Positions 51,318-61,057 of a DNA stretch of 64,000 bases are shown one piece after another. Source of the stretch: Natronorubrum sediminis (GTDB lineage: Archaea; Halobacteriota; Halobacteria; Halobacteriales; Natrialbaceae); contig NZ_FNWL01000001.1 of assembly GCF_900108095.1 (NCBI RefSeq), positions 992,001-1,056,000 of the forward strand, in the 5' to 3' direction. The notes under the pieces are model-generated. The model did no database searches and was not told the origin of the DNA. It worked only from the letters and a program-made list of their open reading frames with translations. The position numbers and the translations under genes were made by a program. Position 1 is the first letter of the stretch. Every line of letters starts with the position of its first letter.

Positions 51318-52229
51318 TTAGACGCCTCGGCCTTGCAATTTCTCTTCTTCGGGGAGGTCGACGTTGGCGTCGCCTTTCATGCCCTTGCCGAGGTTCTTCG
51401 AAATGTCTGCGAGGGCGTCGGCGTCGTCCCAGTTGTTCACGGCTTCGACGATGGCCTCGCCCATCACGGGCGGGTTCTCGGCGCCGAAGATCCCGCTGCC
51501 AACGAAGATGCCGTCGCACTCGTGGTGCATCATGAGCGCGGCGTCGGCGGGCGTCGCGATGCCGCCTGCGGCGAAGTTGACGACGGGGAGACGCCCCATC
51601 TCCGCGGTCTCGTGGACTAACTCGGCTGGGGCTTCGATCTCTCGAGCGTAGGCTTCGCGCTCTTCGTGGGTCATGCCCTCGAGTTCGCGGATGGCTCCCT
51701 TGATCGTGCGCTGGTGGTGGACAGCCTGATTGACGTCGCCGGTGCCGGCTTCGCCCTTGGTTCGGATCATCGCCGCGCCCTCGTTGATCCGGCGCAGGGC
51801 TTCGCCGAGATTGCGTGCGCCACAGACGAACGGTGCCGTAAAGTCGCGTTTGTCGATGTGGTAGGCGTCGTCGGCGGGCGTCAGCACCTCACTCTCGTCG
51901 ATCATGTCGACGCCGACGGACTCGAGAATCTGGGCTTCTTTCGTGTGGCCGATCCGGGCCTTCCCCATCACTGGAATGGAGACTTCCTCGACGATTTCGG
52001 CGACGTCTGCAGGGTCGGCCATCCGGGCAACCCCGCCGCGTTTGCGGATATCTGCGGGGACGGCCTCGAGCGCCATCACGGCTACTGCACCGGCGTCTTC
52101 GGCGATTCGAGCCTGTTCGGGGTTGACGACGTCCATGATGACGCCGCCTTTTTGCATCTGTGCGAAGCCGCGCTTGATCAGATCGGTTCCACGTCGCAGT
52201 TCCTCGAGGTCGGTTTCGGTCGCAGTCAT
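51318..52229 (-). CDS. pdxS: Pyridoxal 5'-phosphate synthase lyase subunit
   Basis: A 303 aa PdxS/SNZ protein, which makes pyridoxal 5'-phosphate from ribose 5-phosphate, glyceraldehyde 3-phosphate and ammonia. Signatures are [62 protein letters not shown] (Lys for substrate binding) and [31 protein letters not shown]. Length is normal. The glutaminase partner gene pdxT is not adjacent. The ATG at 52229 fits a minus-strand GTAAGT element about 25-30 nt upstream. Confidence 0.96.
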   Translation of the reverse strand: MTATETDLEELRRGTDLIKRGFAQMQKGGVIMDVVNPEQARIAEDAGAVAVMALEAVPADIRKRGGVARMADPADVAEIVEEVSIPVMGKARIGHTKEAQILESVGVDMIDESEVLTPADDAYHIDKRDFTAPFVCGARNLGEALRRINEGAAMIRTKGEAGTGDVNQAVHHQRTIKGAIRELEGMTHEEREAYAREIEAPAELVHETAEMGRLPVVNFAAGGIATPADAALMMHHECDGIFVGSGIFGAENPPVMGEAIVEAVNNWDDADALADISKNLGKGMKGDANVDLPEEEKLQGRGV

Positions 52230-52379
52230 ATACGGCCGTTTGAATCCACTGCACTTACGCATGTCCGTTCGACTCGAGATCAGTTCTCGTGATAACAAGT
52301 GACAGTGAGGATACTCGGTCGTAACGAGTTGGATAACCGCTACTGTTTTGCGAGTGACGACCATCACGTCAATTGAACG

Positions 52380-53108
52380 ATGTCCGCGACGAACCAACTG
52401 CCACCGCGCGATCCGCTGCCGAGGTATCTCGCCCCCGTGCCGAAACTACTCGAGGATCTCGGCCTCCGGTTCGCGTGGCTCGTCGTCGCGATCAACCTCG
52501 TCGGGACGGTCTTTGGCTTCTGGTACTACTCCGGACAGTTCGCGGAGACGGCGACGGTAATGTGGCCCTGGGTTCCCGACAGCCCGATGGCGACGCTGTT
52601 GATCGCCCTCGCCATCGCCGCCTGGAAACTCGGCCACGAACTGCCGTGGCTGACCGCGCTCGCGTTCTTCGGAAACGTTATCCTCGGACTCTGGACGCCA
52701 TACACCTTGCTCGTCTTTTACGACTCGTACGCCTACCTCCATCCCCTGATGTTTCAGTTTCTCTTCTGGAGTCATCTCGCGATGGTCGTTCAGGCGTTCG
52801 TCCTCCACCGAATCACCGACTTTCCCGTCTGGGCCGTCGCCGTCGCACTCGCTTGGTACGCGAGCAACCTGATCGTCGACTACTTCATCCCCGTCGTCGG
52901 CGAGCCCCACCACACGACGATTCCCGTCGAGCGAGAGGCGGCCATGTTCCTCGAGGCGGACGCCCTCGGCGTCATCGCCGCCGGCGAGGTGACGTTCACC
53001 CTGCTCGCACTCTTTCTCGCGCTCGCGACTCGAGTGAAGAAGTGCGAGCGAGCCGAAGTCGGTCGGACCGGCGGTGAAACTCCCGGAACTGACCCCGGAG
53101 GCGGGTGA
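52380..53108 (+). CDS. DUF1405 family membrane protein
   Basis: A 242 aa protein with about six membrane segments. [69 protein letters not shown] and HRITDFP match DUF1405, an archaeal/firmicute family of unknown function. A polar, Gly-rich tail ends the protein. Confidence 0.88.
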   Translation: MSATNQLPPRDPLPRYLAPVPKLLEDLGLRFAWLVVAINLVGTVFGFWYYSGQFAETATVMWPWVPDSPMATLLIALAIAAWKLGHELPWLTALAFFGNVILGLWTPYTLLVFYDSYAYLHPLMFQFLFWSHLAMVVQAFVLHRITDFPVWAVAVALAWYASNLIVDYFIPVVGEPHHTTIPVEREAAMFLEADALGVIAAGEVTFTLLALFLALATRVKKCERAEVGRTGGETPGTDPGGG

Positions 53109-53232
53109 ATTCGTCCTCGTCCTCCCGTATAGCCCAGTAACGAACGAGCGACTGTTTCAAGCGACACGCTATCGTAATCGAATCCGCGAAACAGCCACCT
53201 CGAGGCGAATGTCTGCTCGAAGGGGGACGCGA

Positions 53233-53238
53233 TTTATA
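53233..53238 (+). promoter_or_regulatory. TATA box for the three-gene ABC operon
   Basis: TTTATA lies about 75 nt ahead of the first start, implying a leader of about 50 nt. The leader contains an 8-codon frame (53282-53308) ending three bases before the ABC start. Otherwise the 203-base space holds nothing. Confidence 0.4.
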
Positions 53239-53311
53239 CCGACTCGAGGTGTCAGTTCCTGTGGTCTGGGCGTCACGTTCGATGGGACGACGCCAGGAGC
53301 AGTGGTGATCT

Positions 53312-54268
53312 ATGCGCACGGAGACAGACACCGACACCGACACCGACACTGTCGACGCTGACTCGGCCCCCAGAAATCCAGTGATTAGCCTCGAGGGCCT
53401 TACCAAACGCTACGGCGACGTCACGGCGAACGATCAGGTCACGTTCGAGGTTGGGGCCGGGGAGATATTCGGCTATCTGGGCCCGAACGGAGCGGGGAAG
53501 ACGACGACCATTCGACTACTGCTCGGACTCCTCTCCCCGACGGCGGGAACGGCGACGGTCCTCGATGCGGATATTCGGGATCGACGGGCACTCACCGACG
53601 TGAAGAGGAATATAGGATATCTGCCAGATACGCTCGGCTTCGAGGAGCGACTGACGGGGCGAGAAGTTCTCGACTACTTCGCCCGGATGCGCGGGGACGA
53701 CCGGCGTGAGGAACTCCTCGAGTTGTTTCGGCCGCCACTCCAGAAGCCGGTCGAAACCTACTCGCACGGAAATCGACGCATGCTCGGCATCGTGCAGGCG
53801 TTCATGCACGATCCGGATCTGGTTATCATGGACGAGCCAACATCCGGCTTAGATCCGCTCAAACAGGACCGAATGCACCTGTTTCTCGAGGACGAACGCG
53901 ACGCCGGGACGACCATCTTCTTCTCCTCACACGTCCTGAGCGAGGTCCAGCGCGTCTGTGACCGCGTCGGTATCATCCGCGATGGCGGGTTAGTGGCACT
54001 CGAGGAGATCGACGACTTGCTCCGAAGGGGCGGAAAAGACGTCCGAGTCCAGTTTGTGGAACCGGTGGAGGCGGAGCGCTTTACCACCCCGGAGATGATC
54101 GACGTAGAAGCCGTCGACAGGACGGTTCGGTTCACTTACACCGGCGAATCCGGCGCGTTGCTCGAGCATCTCGTCCAATTCGACATCGAAGACGTCGATA
54201 TCGGCGATCCGCAACTGGACGATATCTTCAAGCACTACTACGGCGCAGGATCCGAGGAAACGGGATGA
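53312..54268 (+). CDS. ABC transporter ATP-binding protein
   Basis: A 318 aa NBD of the ABC-2 exporter class: FGYLGPNGAGKTTTIRLLLG (Walker A), a degenerate signature YSHGNRRMLGIVQAFM in place of LSGGQ, LVIMDEPTSGLDPLK (Walker B) and FFSSHVLSEVQRVCD (H-loop). A roughly 90-residue C-terminal domain follows. The N-terminus holds a (TD)n repeat encoded by tandem GACACC units, so the real start could instead be the internal GTG before ISLEGLTKRYG. The stop overlaps the first permease by four bases (ATGA). Confidence 0.93.
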   Translation: MRTETDTDTDTDTVDADSAPRNPVISLEGLTKRYGDVTANDQVTFEVGAGEIFGYLGPNGAGKTTTIRLLLGLLSPTAGTATVLDADIRDRRALTDVKRNIGYLPDTLGFEERLTGREVLDYFARMRGDDRREELLELFRPPLQKPVETYSHGNRRMLGIVQAFMHDPDLVIMDEPTSGLDPLKQDRMHLFLEDERDAGTTIFFSSHVLSEVQRVCDRVGIIRDGGLVALEEIDDLLRRGGKDVRVQFVEPVEAERFTTPEMIDVEAVDRTVRFTYTGESGALLEHLVQFDIEDVDIGDPQLDDIFKHYYGAGSEETG

Positions 54269-55047
54269 CGGCCATCCTTCGCAACGAGTCGGGACGGCTC
54301 GTCCGCGGAACGCTCACCCTGACCGGCTTGCTCGTCGTACTCTCGGCGTTCTTCCTTGTCGTCTTCCCGAGTATCCAGGAGGAGGCCGAACTGTTCGAGG
54401 AGATCTATCCGGAGTACGTACTCGAGTTACTGGGTATCGAGGAGTTGCACACGATCGAGGGCTTTCTGGGCGGCTACATCTTTCCGTTCGTCTGGGTCCT
54501 CCTCGCCGGCATCTACTTCGCGTACGTTGCCGCGGGAATGATCTCGCGGGACATCCGCACGCGTCGGATGGATCTCACGCTCTCGACGCCGGTCTCTCGT
54601 GAGTCGGTCGTCCTCCAGAAAGTCGCCGCACTGTGGGTCCCCCTGGTCGCGTTAAACGGCGGGCTACTGGCCGCTCTCCTTGTCGGAGTGAGGGTGCTCG
54701 AGGAATCGCTCGATCCCGTGGCGCTCGTGATGGCGCTCGCGCTCGGTGTTCCGTACCTGTTAGTCTGTGCTGGGATCGGTATCGTGCTCTCCGTGATCTT
54801 CGACCGAGTCGAGAGTGCACAAGCCACCGCATTCGGGGTGGTGTTCGTCCTCTGGCTGGTCGACGGCCTGTCCCACATGAACCCGGATTTCGAGTGGGTT
54901 GGCGAATTGACTCCGAGTCGATACTACGACCCGACGGCGATTCTCGTCCACGAGGAGTACGCGTTTCTCGACGCCGGGATCTTACTGGCGGCGTTTCTCG
55001 TCTTACTCGGCGGTGCTATCGCCATCTTCGTCCGGAGGGATATCTGA
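54265..55047 (+). CDS. ABC-2 permease, copy 1
   Basis: A 260 aa six-helix ABC-2 permease. Landmarks: LGIEELHTIEGFLGGYIF, DIRTRRMDLTLSTPVSRESVVLQK, the cytoplasmic elbow typical of the family, and PSRYYDPTAILVHEEYAFLDAGILLAAFL near the end. It overlaps the ATPase gene by four bases and is followed by a paralogue after 45 nt. With copy 2 it probably forms the heterodimeric membrane part of an exporter. Confidence 0.9.
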   Translation: MTAILRNESGRLVRGTLTLTGLLVVLSAFFLVVFPSIQEEAELFEEIYPEYVLELLGIEELHTIEGFLGGYIFPFVWVLLAGIYFAYVAAGMISRDIRTRRMDLTLSTPVSRESVVLQKVAALWVPLVALNGGLLAALLVGVRVLEESLDPVALVMALALGVPYLLVCAGIGIVLSVIFDRVESAQATAFGVVFVLWLVDGLSHMNPDFEWVGELTPSRYYDPTAILVHEEYAFLDAGILLAAFLVLLGGAIAIFVRRDI

Positions 55048-55092
55048 GATGCAACTCGACAATCACGCGCTCGGCCCACAGGAGGTCTCCCC

Positions 55093-55875
55093 ATGACTGC
55101 CATCCTCCGCGTCGAGTCCAGAAAGCGGGTTCGGAGTTCGCTCGTCCTCGTCGCCGTCTTCGCCGTGCTGTCGGCGTTTTACTTCTCGATGTTTCCCGGC
55201 ATTCAAGCGGAGATGGACGTGCTCGAGGAGGCGTTCCCGGGGTTCATGTTCGACATGTTCGGAATCGAAGAACTCCACACGATCGAGGGGTTCATCGCCG
55301 CCGAGATTTACTCCTTTTTCTGGTCGCTCCTCGTCGCCATCTACTTCGCGTACGTCGGCGCTGGCTTGATCGTGAGTGACGTTCGAGCCCGGAAGATGGA
55401 CCTCACGCTCTCGAATCCGATCTCCCGAGAGTCGGTCGTCCTCCAGAAGGTTGCCGCCTTATGGGTGCCCTTGGTCGCGTTGAACGTCGGAGTCCCGGCC
55501 ATCGTCTTCCTCGGCGCGCTGCTCATCGGCGAGACGTTCGACCCTGTCGCGCTCGCGATGGTACACCTGCTCTCGGTGCCGTACCTGCTGGTCTGTGCCG
55601 GGATCGGACTCGTGTTGTCGGTGCTCCTCGACCACGTGCGGACCGCCAGAGCGGCGTCGCTGGGCCTGGTCTTCGTCCTGTGGCTCGTCGACGGTATCTC
55701 GAGGGTGGATCCAGACTATGAGTGGATCGGCGACGTCACACCCAGTCGGTACTACGACGAGACGGCGATACTCGTCCACGAGGAGTACGCGTTTCTCGAC
55801 GCCGGGATCTTACTGGCGGCGTTTCTCGCCCTGCTCGCCGTCGCCATCGTCGTCTTTACGCGCCGAGACATCTGA
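55093..55875 (+). CDS. ABC-2 permease, copy 2
   Basis: A 260 aa paralogue of the preceding gene; the two align end to end without gaps, with identity around 55-60% by eye. Shared runs include FGIEELHTIEGF, SRESVVLQKVAALWVPLVALN and PSRYYD-x-TAILVHEEYAFLDAGILLAAFL. The last run is identical for 58 bases at the DNA level. The first gene, ATPase and this copy form one operon. Different loops in the first 70 residues suggest division of labour. Confidence 0.9.
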   Translation: MTAILRVESRKRVRSSLVLVAVFAVLSAFYFSMFPGIQAEMDVLEEAFPGFMFDMFGIEELHTIEGFIAAEIYSFFWSLLVAIYFAYVGAGLIVSDVRARKMDLTLSNPISRESVVLQKVAALWVPLVALNVGVPAIVFLGALLIGETFDPVALAMVHLLSVPYLLVCAGIGLVLSVLLDHVRTARAASLGLVFVLWLVDGISRVDPDYEWIGDVTPSRYYDETAILVHEEYAFLDAGILLAAFLALLAVAIVVFTRRDI

Positions 55876-55926
55876 TCTGACCGCCGTTTCGCCGTCGGTC
55901 CGACACTCAACTGGTGACGAACGCAG

Positions 55927-55961
55927 GGACAGGCTATATTGACGTAAACAGAGTACTGTCC
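55927..55961 (+). promoter_or_regulatory. TATA box flanked by an inverted repeat
   Basis: GGACAG (55927-55932) and CTGTCC (55956-55961) enclose TATATT (55935-55940), which lies 26-31 nt ahead of the ATG at 55966. A symmetric pair spanning the TATA box and start point looks like a repressor operator. Confidence 0.4.
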
Positions 55962-55965
55962 ACAC

Positions 55966-56967
55966 ATGACACCGAACCGACGGGACGTGCTCGAGTTCGC
56001 GGCGGCGACGGCAACGGCGACAGTCGCAACCGCCGGAACCACAGGGTCCCTCACGGTCGCCACACAGGAGGGTAGCGAGGAGCCACCCGCGTACACCGAG
56101 TGGCTCACGCTCGAGGACGGCGCACTCGAGTTCGCATACCTGGATTGGGCGACGATCGACGACTACGTCGGTGACGAACTCGCGGAGGCAGAGCCGGACG
56201 ACGAGGTCCCAGCGGAGTACGAAGCCGACCCGATGATCGCACCCGTCTCGGAGGGAGCGCTCTCGACGTACTTTTTCGTCGGACTCGATCTCGGCCAGTA
56301 CCGACTCGGCGGGATTCTCGACGACGACGACGCGTTCGACTCGAGCGTTTCGGACCTGGTGCAAACCCCCGAGACGTTCGTCGTGATCGGCTCGATCGAA
56401 CCCGCGGAAATCGACGAGCGTCTCACCGCCGACCCGGAGGCCGAATTCATCAGACAACTCGAGCGGACGGACGAGATCGGTGGCTACGACGTGTACACAC
56501 CGGTCGAGGGGAGTGAGGAGGCTGCGATCGCGGTCGGTAGCGACGCGTTCGTAGTCACCGACGCTGGTGACCCGCTGGCCGCACTCGAGACGACCATCGA
56601 CGCGTCGGAGGGAGACGTCGAGCGAGCGACGGACGAATCCGAGACATTCGAGTGGACCGCCGCGAGCGCCGGTGGCGGTGACGCCGTCGTCGGTCAGGTC
56701 GGAGGGGGTGTCCAGGCGGACGAAAACGGCGCATTCGTCGACTTTTCGTTCGAGGGACTCGAGGACGCCGAGAGCATCGTTTCGTCGCTCACCGTCGAGG
56801 ACGAAGGGACGTCCACCGGTACCTTTGCAGCGGTTATCGACGACCCGGACGAAGCGACGCTCGAGGAAACACTCGGCACTACCGGAGCGAACCGATCCGT
56901 CGATATCGACGGCGATCGAGTAACGGCGACGGCGACGTGGGAAGAAGAAGGCGTAGCGGTCGATTGA
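55966..56967 (+). CDS. Exported protein with Tat-like signal, unknown function
   Basis: A 333 aa acidic protein. The start MTPNRRDVLEFAAATATAT resembles a Tat signal (NRRDVLEF), without a lipobox Cys. The mature part is a beta-rich globular protein with DLGQYRLGGILDDDDAF, TPETFVVIGSIEPAEIDERL and SDAFVVTDAGDPLAALETTI; no family was recognised. It follows the ABC operon but has its own promoter. Confidence 0.75.
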   Translation: MTPNRRDVLEFAAATATATVATAGTTGSLTVATQEGSEEPPAYTEWLTLEDGALEFAYLDWATIDDYVGDELAEAEPDDEVPAEYEADPMIAPVSEGALSTYFFVGLDLGQYRLGGILDDDDAFDSSVSDLVQTPETFVVIGSIEPAEIDERLTADPEAEFIRQLERTDEIGGYDVYTPVEGSEEAAIAVGSDAFVVTDAGDPLAALETTIDASEGDVERATDESETFEWTAASAGGGDAVVGQVGGGVQADENGAFVDFSFEGLEDAESIVSSLTVEDEGTSTGTFAAVIDDPDEATLEETLGTTGANRSVDIDGDRVTATATWEEEGVAVD

Positions 56968-56987
56968 GTTCGGTCTCGCCCCGTCTC

Positions 56988-57041
56988 TAACTAACGTGGT
57001 CCCAATCGACACTGTAACTAATGTGGTCCCAATCGACGCTG
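56988..57041. repeat. Two tandem copies of a 27-bp unit
   Basis: A 27-base unit (TAACTAACGTGGTCCCAATC...) at 56988-57014 is repeated at 57015-57041 with two changes. It fills the space between two convergent genes (stops at 56967 and 57049). Confidence 0.85.
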
Positions 57042-57048
57042 TAACCAG

Positions 57049-58053
57049 TCACTCCTCGAGTTCCCGCGTCGAAATCCGATAGTACTCTCCCTGAAACTCG
57101 TAGAGGCCGTCCGATTGCGCGCCGAATATCGGGTGCGTCGCGTCGTACTCCTCGAGTCGAACCTCGTCGGCGTCGTTCTCGATCGAGAGCGCGATCACAT
57201 CCCGAAGCCGAGGCTGTCGGAACAGTTGTTCGGTGATCACCGACTCCGGTCCCTCGTCGCCTCCGTCGCCCGTCCCCACCTCGGATTCGGAGACGCGCTC
57301 GAGGTCAAACGCTCCCAGTCGGTGGTTGTCGTCGTCCGGGTCGCCCCGCGTCGAGTGAGCGACGAGGGCGTCGTCCTCCCACTTGGTGTCCGAAATCGCG
57401 TCCGAGGGCGTCAACTCGAGGCGATCACCCGCGAGGTCGAACGTCGTCGCGAACGCGAGCGACTCCTCGTGTGAGTCGCCGTCGAACCAGCCGCGAGCGC
57501 GGAACGCGTACGTTCCGGCTCCGACGGCCGGAAGAGTCAGCGCTTCAGTCCCGCCACTTCCGACTGGCAATTCTCCGTCGTCGTCCCCCGATTGATCGAC
57601 GGTCACGGTCCAGGTGTGGCTCTCGCCCGGTTCGATCGACATTAGGGGATCGTTGTGCCCCATCGGGGCGACGCGGTACCACTCGTCGTCGACGTACTTG
57701 TCTATCCGCCAATTGTAGAAGTTGGTCTGTAGACGCTCGTCGGAGCCGTTCTCGAGCGTAAACGCGATCGAGTCACCGTCGTCGACGCACCGATCGTCGG
57801 GCTCGAGAACGGTTTCGGCATCGTCGACGTCGTCGTAGCAGACGACTCGGTCAACGTTGTCGCCGTAGGTCGGACAGGAGTCGGGTTTGGTGTCCCCAGG
57901 CGGACTCGAGGTCGTCGGTGCGCCGTCCGATCCGGGGTCGTCTGATTCGGGGTCGTCGGACGATCCGCCACTCGGTTCCATTCCCTCGATACAGCCCGCG
58001 AGGGCACCGATGCTGGCCGCGGCGAGTAGTCTCCGGCGAGTCGGAGCAGACAT
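57049..58053 (-). CDS. Tat lipoprotein, unknown function
   Basis: A 334 aa secreted lipoprotein. TRRRLLAAASIGALAGC is a Tat signal with lipobox Cys21, followed by a Ser/Asp/Gly/Pro-rich stalk. An immunoglobulin-like section follows: SIAFTLENGSDERLQTNFYNWRIDK and EPGESHTWTVTVDQSG...AGTYAFRARGW. The C-terminal part (TKWEDDALVAHSTRGD, TEQLFRQPRLRDVIAL, then LYEFQGEYYRIS) looks like a separate small domain. Convergent with the exported protein before it. No family was assigned. Confidence 0.78.
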   Translation of the reverse strand: MSAPTRRRLLAAASIGALAGCIEGMEPSGGSSDDPESDDPGSDGAPTTSSPPGDTKPDSCPTYGDNVDRVVCYDDVDDAETVLEPDDRCVDDGDSIAFTLENGSDERLQTNFYNWRIDKYVDDEWYRVAPMGHNDPLMSIEPGESHTWTVTVDQSGDDDGELPVGSGGTEALTLPAVGAGTYAFRARGWFDGDSHEESLAFATTFDLAGDRLELTPSDAISDTKWEDDALVAHSTRGDPDDDNHRLGAFDLERVSESEVGTGDGGDEGPESVITEQLFRQPRLRDVIALSIENDADEVRLEEYDATHPIFGAQSDGLYEFQGEYYRISTRELEE

Positions 58054-58112
58054 ACGCGAACATTATTTCGGACCAATAAATAGGCTCGCCAAGGTAAAAC
58101 AGCGATCGGAAC

Positions 58113-60791
58113 TTACTCGACGACGACGACCGCCGACTCGGTTTCGATCATCTCGCCCTCGCCCGAGTAGGTTCGCTCGAGGGAGACCTCGAACAGTTCG
58201 CTCTCGAGTTGCTCGCCAGCAACGCGTAGAACGTCCTGGCTCTCGTCGATCTCGTACTCGCCGCTCTCGATTCCGGCGTCGATATCGCCGACTTTCGAGC
58301 CGAATTTCGGTCCGAGCGTCGAGTAATCTAGATCGATCGAGGCGACCTCGGTCGTCACCTCGGGTTCGTCCTCGAGCAGCGTCAACTCCTGGACGTGCAT
58401 CACGTTCTGGATGGCGTCCTCGAAGCCCTCGACGGGGCCGTAGACCGACACCGCCTCGAGGTCGGCGTTGAGCGGCAACTGCTTCTCGCTCTTGTACCGA
58501 CGAAGCGCGGAGATGACTTCCGTCGCCGTCTCGCCGGCCTCGAGGTCCGCCTCGTAGCCCTGTGGACGCGGCCACTCGCGGGTGTGGATGCTGTTTGCCT
58601 CCAGGTCGTCGGGACCGTCGCTGTAGACACCCTGCCAGATCTCCTCGGTGACGTGGGGCAAGAACGGCGCCCACAACTCGAGGAAGGTTCGGTGTGCGGT
58701 TCGCAGCGCGTACTGCGTCGAGGGATTGTCTTCGCGACCTTTTGCGATCTCTAAGTAATCGTCACAGAACGTGTTCCAGAAGAAGGTTCTGAGTCGGTCG
58801 CGAGCCTTCGCGAACTCGTACTCCTCGAGTTGCGCAGTGAGTTCTTCGGTCGCGTCGTCCAGTTCGGCGAGGAGCCAGCGGTCGATCGCCTCGAGTTCCT
58901 CGGGTTCTTCGGGGTCGGCGGGCGCGAGCGTGTCGACGAGTTTCGAGGCGTTCCAGAGCTTGCGCAGGAGCTTCTCGCCCGCACGGAGGTCCTTCTCCTG
59001 ATAGGGAAAGTCGTCGCCGACGGCCGCGCTGGCCGCCCAGAAGCGGACGGCGTCGACGGGGTACTCCGAGAGCACGTCGTTCGGGTCCACGACGTTGCCA
59101 CGAGATTTGGACATCTTCTCGCGGTTCTCGTCGAGCACGTGGCCGTTGATCAGCGTCGCGTCGAAGGGCACCTCGCCCGTGTGCTCGTAGCACTTGACGA
59201 TGGTGTGGAACAGCCAGAAGGAGATGATGTCGTGGCCCTGTGGCCGGAGATCGAAGGGGTAGAGCTCGGGGTTTGCCATCGTGAATTCGCCGTCACCGCC
59301 GTCGCCGTCGGGGTCCCAGTCCCAGCCCGCGTTGATCAGCGGCGTCAGCGAGGATGTCGCCCACGTGTCGAAGACGTCCTCTTCGGGCTCGAATTCGTCG
59401 TGACCACACTCGGGACAGGCGTCGACTGGCGCGTCGTCGGAGAGGGGATCGACGGGCAGCTCCTCCTTTTCCGCCATGACCTCGTGGTCACACTCCGCAC
59501 AGTACCAGACCGGGAACGGGATTCCCGAGTCGCGCTGGCGAGAGATGAGCCAGTCCCACTCGAGGCCCTCGATCCAGTGTTTGTACCGGGTGAACATCTT
59601 TTCGGGGTACCACTCCATCTCCCGGCCGGCCTCGAGGTACTCCTCCTTGTGATCCAGGATCTCGACGTACCACTGTTTGGAGACGCGGTACTCGACGGGC
59701 GTCTCACAGCGCTCGTGGACGCCGACGGCGTGGGTGATCTCCCAGCGGTCGCGCAGGGAGCCGTCCTCGTCTAAGTCCTCGACGATGGCCTCGCGAGCCT
59801 CCTCGGTGGACATACCCTCGTAGTCGCCGGCGAGATCGGTCATCGTCGCGGACTCGTCAATGGCAACGCGAAGCGGCAGGTCGTGGGCCTGGTACCACTC
59901 GATGTCGTTTTGGTCGCCGAAGGTACAACACATCACGACGCCGCTGCCTTTCTCCATGTCGACGCGCTCGTCGGCGATGATCGGCACCTCGTGGCCGAAG
60001 ATCGGGATTCGTGCCGTTTCGCCGACGAGGTCCTGATTCGCCTCGTCGTCGGGGTGGACGAAGACGGAGACGCAGGCCGGGATCAGTTCGGGTCGCGTCG
60101 TCGAGATGACGAACTCCTCGCGGTCCGCGCCGTCGGAGGCCAATTCGAACGCGATATCGTTGAAGTGCGAGTGGCGCTCGTCGTCTTCGGTCTCGACCTG
60201 CGAGATCGCGGTCTCGCACTCGGGACACCAGATCGCGGGGGCTTTCTTGCGGTACTCGCGGCCCTTCTCGTGGAGATCGAGGAACGAAAGCTGAGAGATG
60301 CGCTGGACGCGGGGCTCGATCGTCTTGTACGTGTGCGACCAGTCGATCGAGGTCCCGAGGCTCTGCATCTGCTCCGTGAACTCGGCTTCGTACTCCGCAC
60401 AGACTTCGCGACAGAGTTCCTGAAACTCGCGGCGTTCGTAGTCCTGGTGGCGGATCTCGAGTTCGGTCTCGGTCAGACGCTCGCTCGCGATACCGTTGTC
60501 GTCGTACCCGAACGGAAAGAGTACGCTTCCGTCGTGCATCCGTTGGAACCGGGCGGCGAAGTCCTGCAGCGTCGAGCCGTAGAGGTGGCCCATGTGCAGG
60601 CTGCCCGAAACCGTCGGCGGAGGCGTGTCGATCGCGTACGTCGTGTTCGGATCCTGTCCCGGATCGCCGTCGTAGGCGTAGACCGCTTCGTCGAGCCAGC
60701 GGTTCTGCCAGCGGTTCTCGACCGCTTCGGGGTCGTAGCCGCCCTCGAGGGGAGACTCGTCGTCGGCTTGCTCGGGCGCGTCTGTGCTCAT
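58113..60791 (-). CDS. valS: Valyl-tRNA synthetase
   Basis: An 892 aa class I synthetase charging tRNA-Val. PPPTVSGSLHMGHLYGSTLQ carries the HIGH-type motif (HMGH), REKMSKSRGNVVDPNDVLSEYPV the KMSKS loop. The editing domain is present between them (CETPVEYRVSKQWYVEI). Zinc-type knuckles CPEC, CAEC and CPEC are visible. The anticodon domain and acidic C-terminus complete the protein. ATG at 60791 is chosen; the upstream reading to 60899 adds unconserved sequence. Confidence 0.96.
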   Translation of the reverse strand: MSTDAPEQADDESPLEGGYDPEAVENRWQNRWLDEAVYAYDGDPGQDPNTTYAIDTPPPTVSGSLHMGHLYGSTLQDFAARFQRMHDGSVLFPFGYDDNGIASERLTETELEIRHQDYERREFQELCREVCAEYEAEFTEQMQSLGTSIDWSHTYKTIEPRVQRISQLSFLDLHEKGREYRKKAPAIWCPECETAISQVETEDDERHSHFNDIAFELASDGADREEFVISTTRPELIPACVSVFVHPDDEANQDLVGETARIPIFGHEVPIIADERVDMEKGSGVVMCCTFGDQNDIEWYQAHDLPLRVAIDESATMTDLAGDYEGMSTEEAREAIVEDLDEDGSLRDRWEITHAVGVHERCETPVEYRVSKQWYVEILDHKEEYLEAGREMEWYPEKMFTRYKHWIEGLEWDWLISRQRDSGIPFPVWYCAECDHEVMAEKEELPVDPLSDDAPVDACPECGHDEFEPEEDVFDTWATSSLTPLINAGWDWDPDGDGGDGEFTMANPELYPFDLRPQGHDIISFWLFHTIVKCYEHTGEVPFDATLINGHVLDENREKMSKSRGNVVDPNDVLSEYPVDAVRFWAASAAVGDDFPYQEKDLRAGEKLLRKLWNASKLVDTLAPADPEEPEELEAIDRWLLAELDDATEELTAQLEEYEFAKARDRLRTFFWNTFCDDYLEIAKGREDNPSTQYALRTAHRTFLELWAPFLPHVTEEIWQGVYSDGPDDLEANSIHTREWPRPQGYEADLEAGETATEVISALRRYKSEKQLPLNADLEAVSVYGPVEGFEDAIQNVMHVQELTLLEDEPEVTTEVASIDLDYSTLGPKFGSKVGDIDAGIESGEYEIDESQDVLRVAGEQLESELFEVSLERTYSGEGEMIETESAVVVVE

Positions 60792-61057
60792 GCTCTCACC
60801 GCCCGCGAAGGGCGTCGGCAATGCGTCGTCTCGATGTTGCAGGCGTGTTCGTTCATCGGAAATACCGGTCGTTGTTCGGTGAATGCTGGTCGGCGACAAT
60901 ACATCCGTCGAAACGGGGGAGGGAAGATGGGGCCTACGACGGCCCTACGAACACGTCGTCGGGGCGGCCCTCGACGACGGCGACCGCGACGTATTCGGCC
61001 ATACCTACCCCTTGCCCCGGGAGCCGTGTTAGGTGTTTCGTCGTTTGTATCCCGAAT

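Noticed and set aside
60934-61002. A 22-codon minus-strand frame (MAEYVAVAVVEGRPDDVFVGPS)
   Set aside because: Too short, no promoter element at the right distance and no recognised family.
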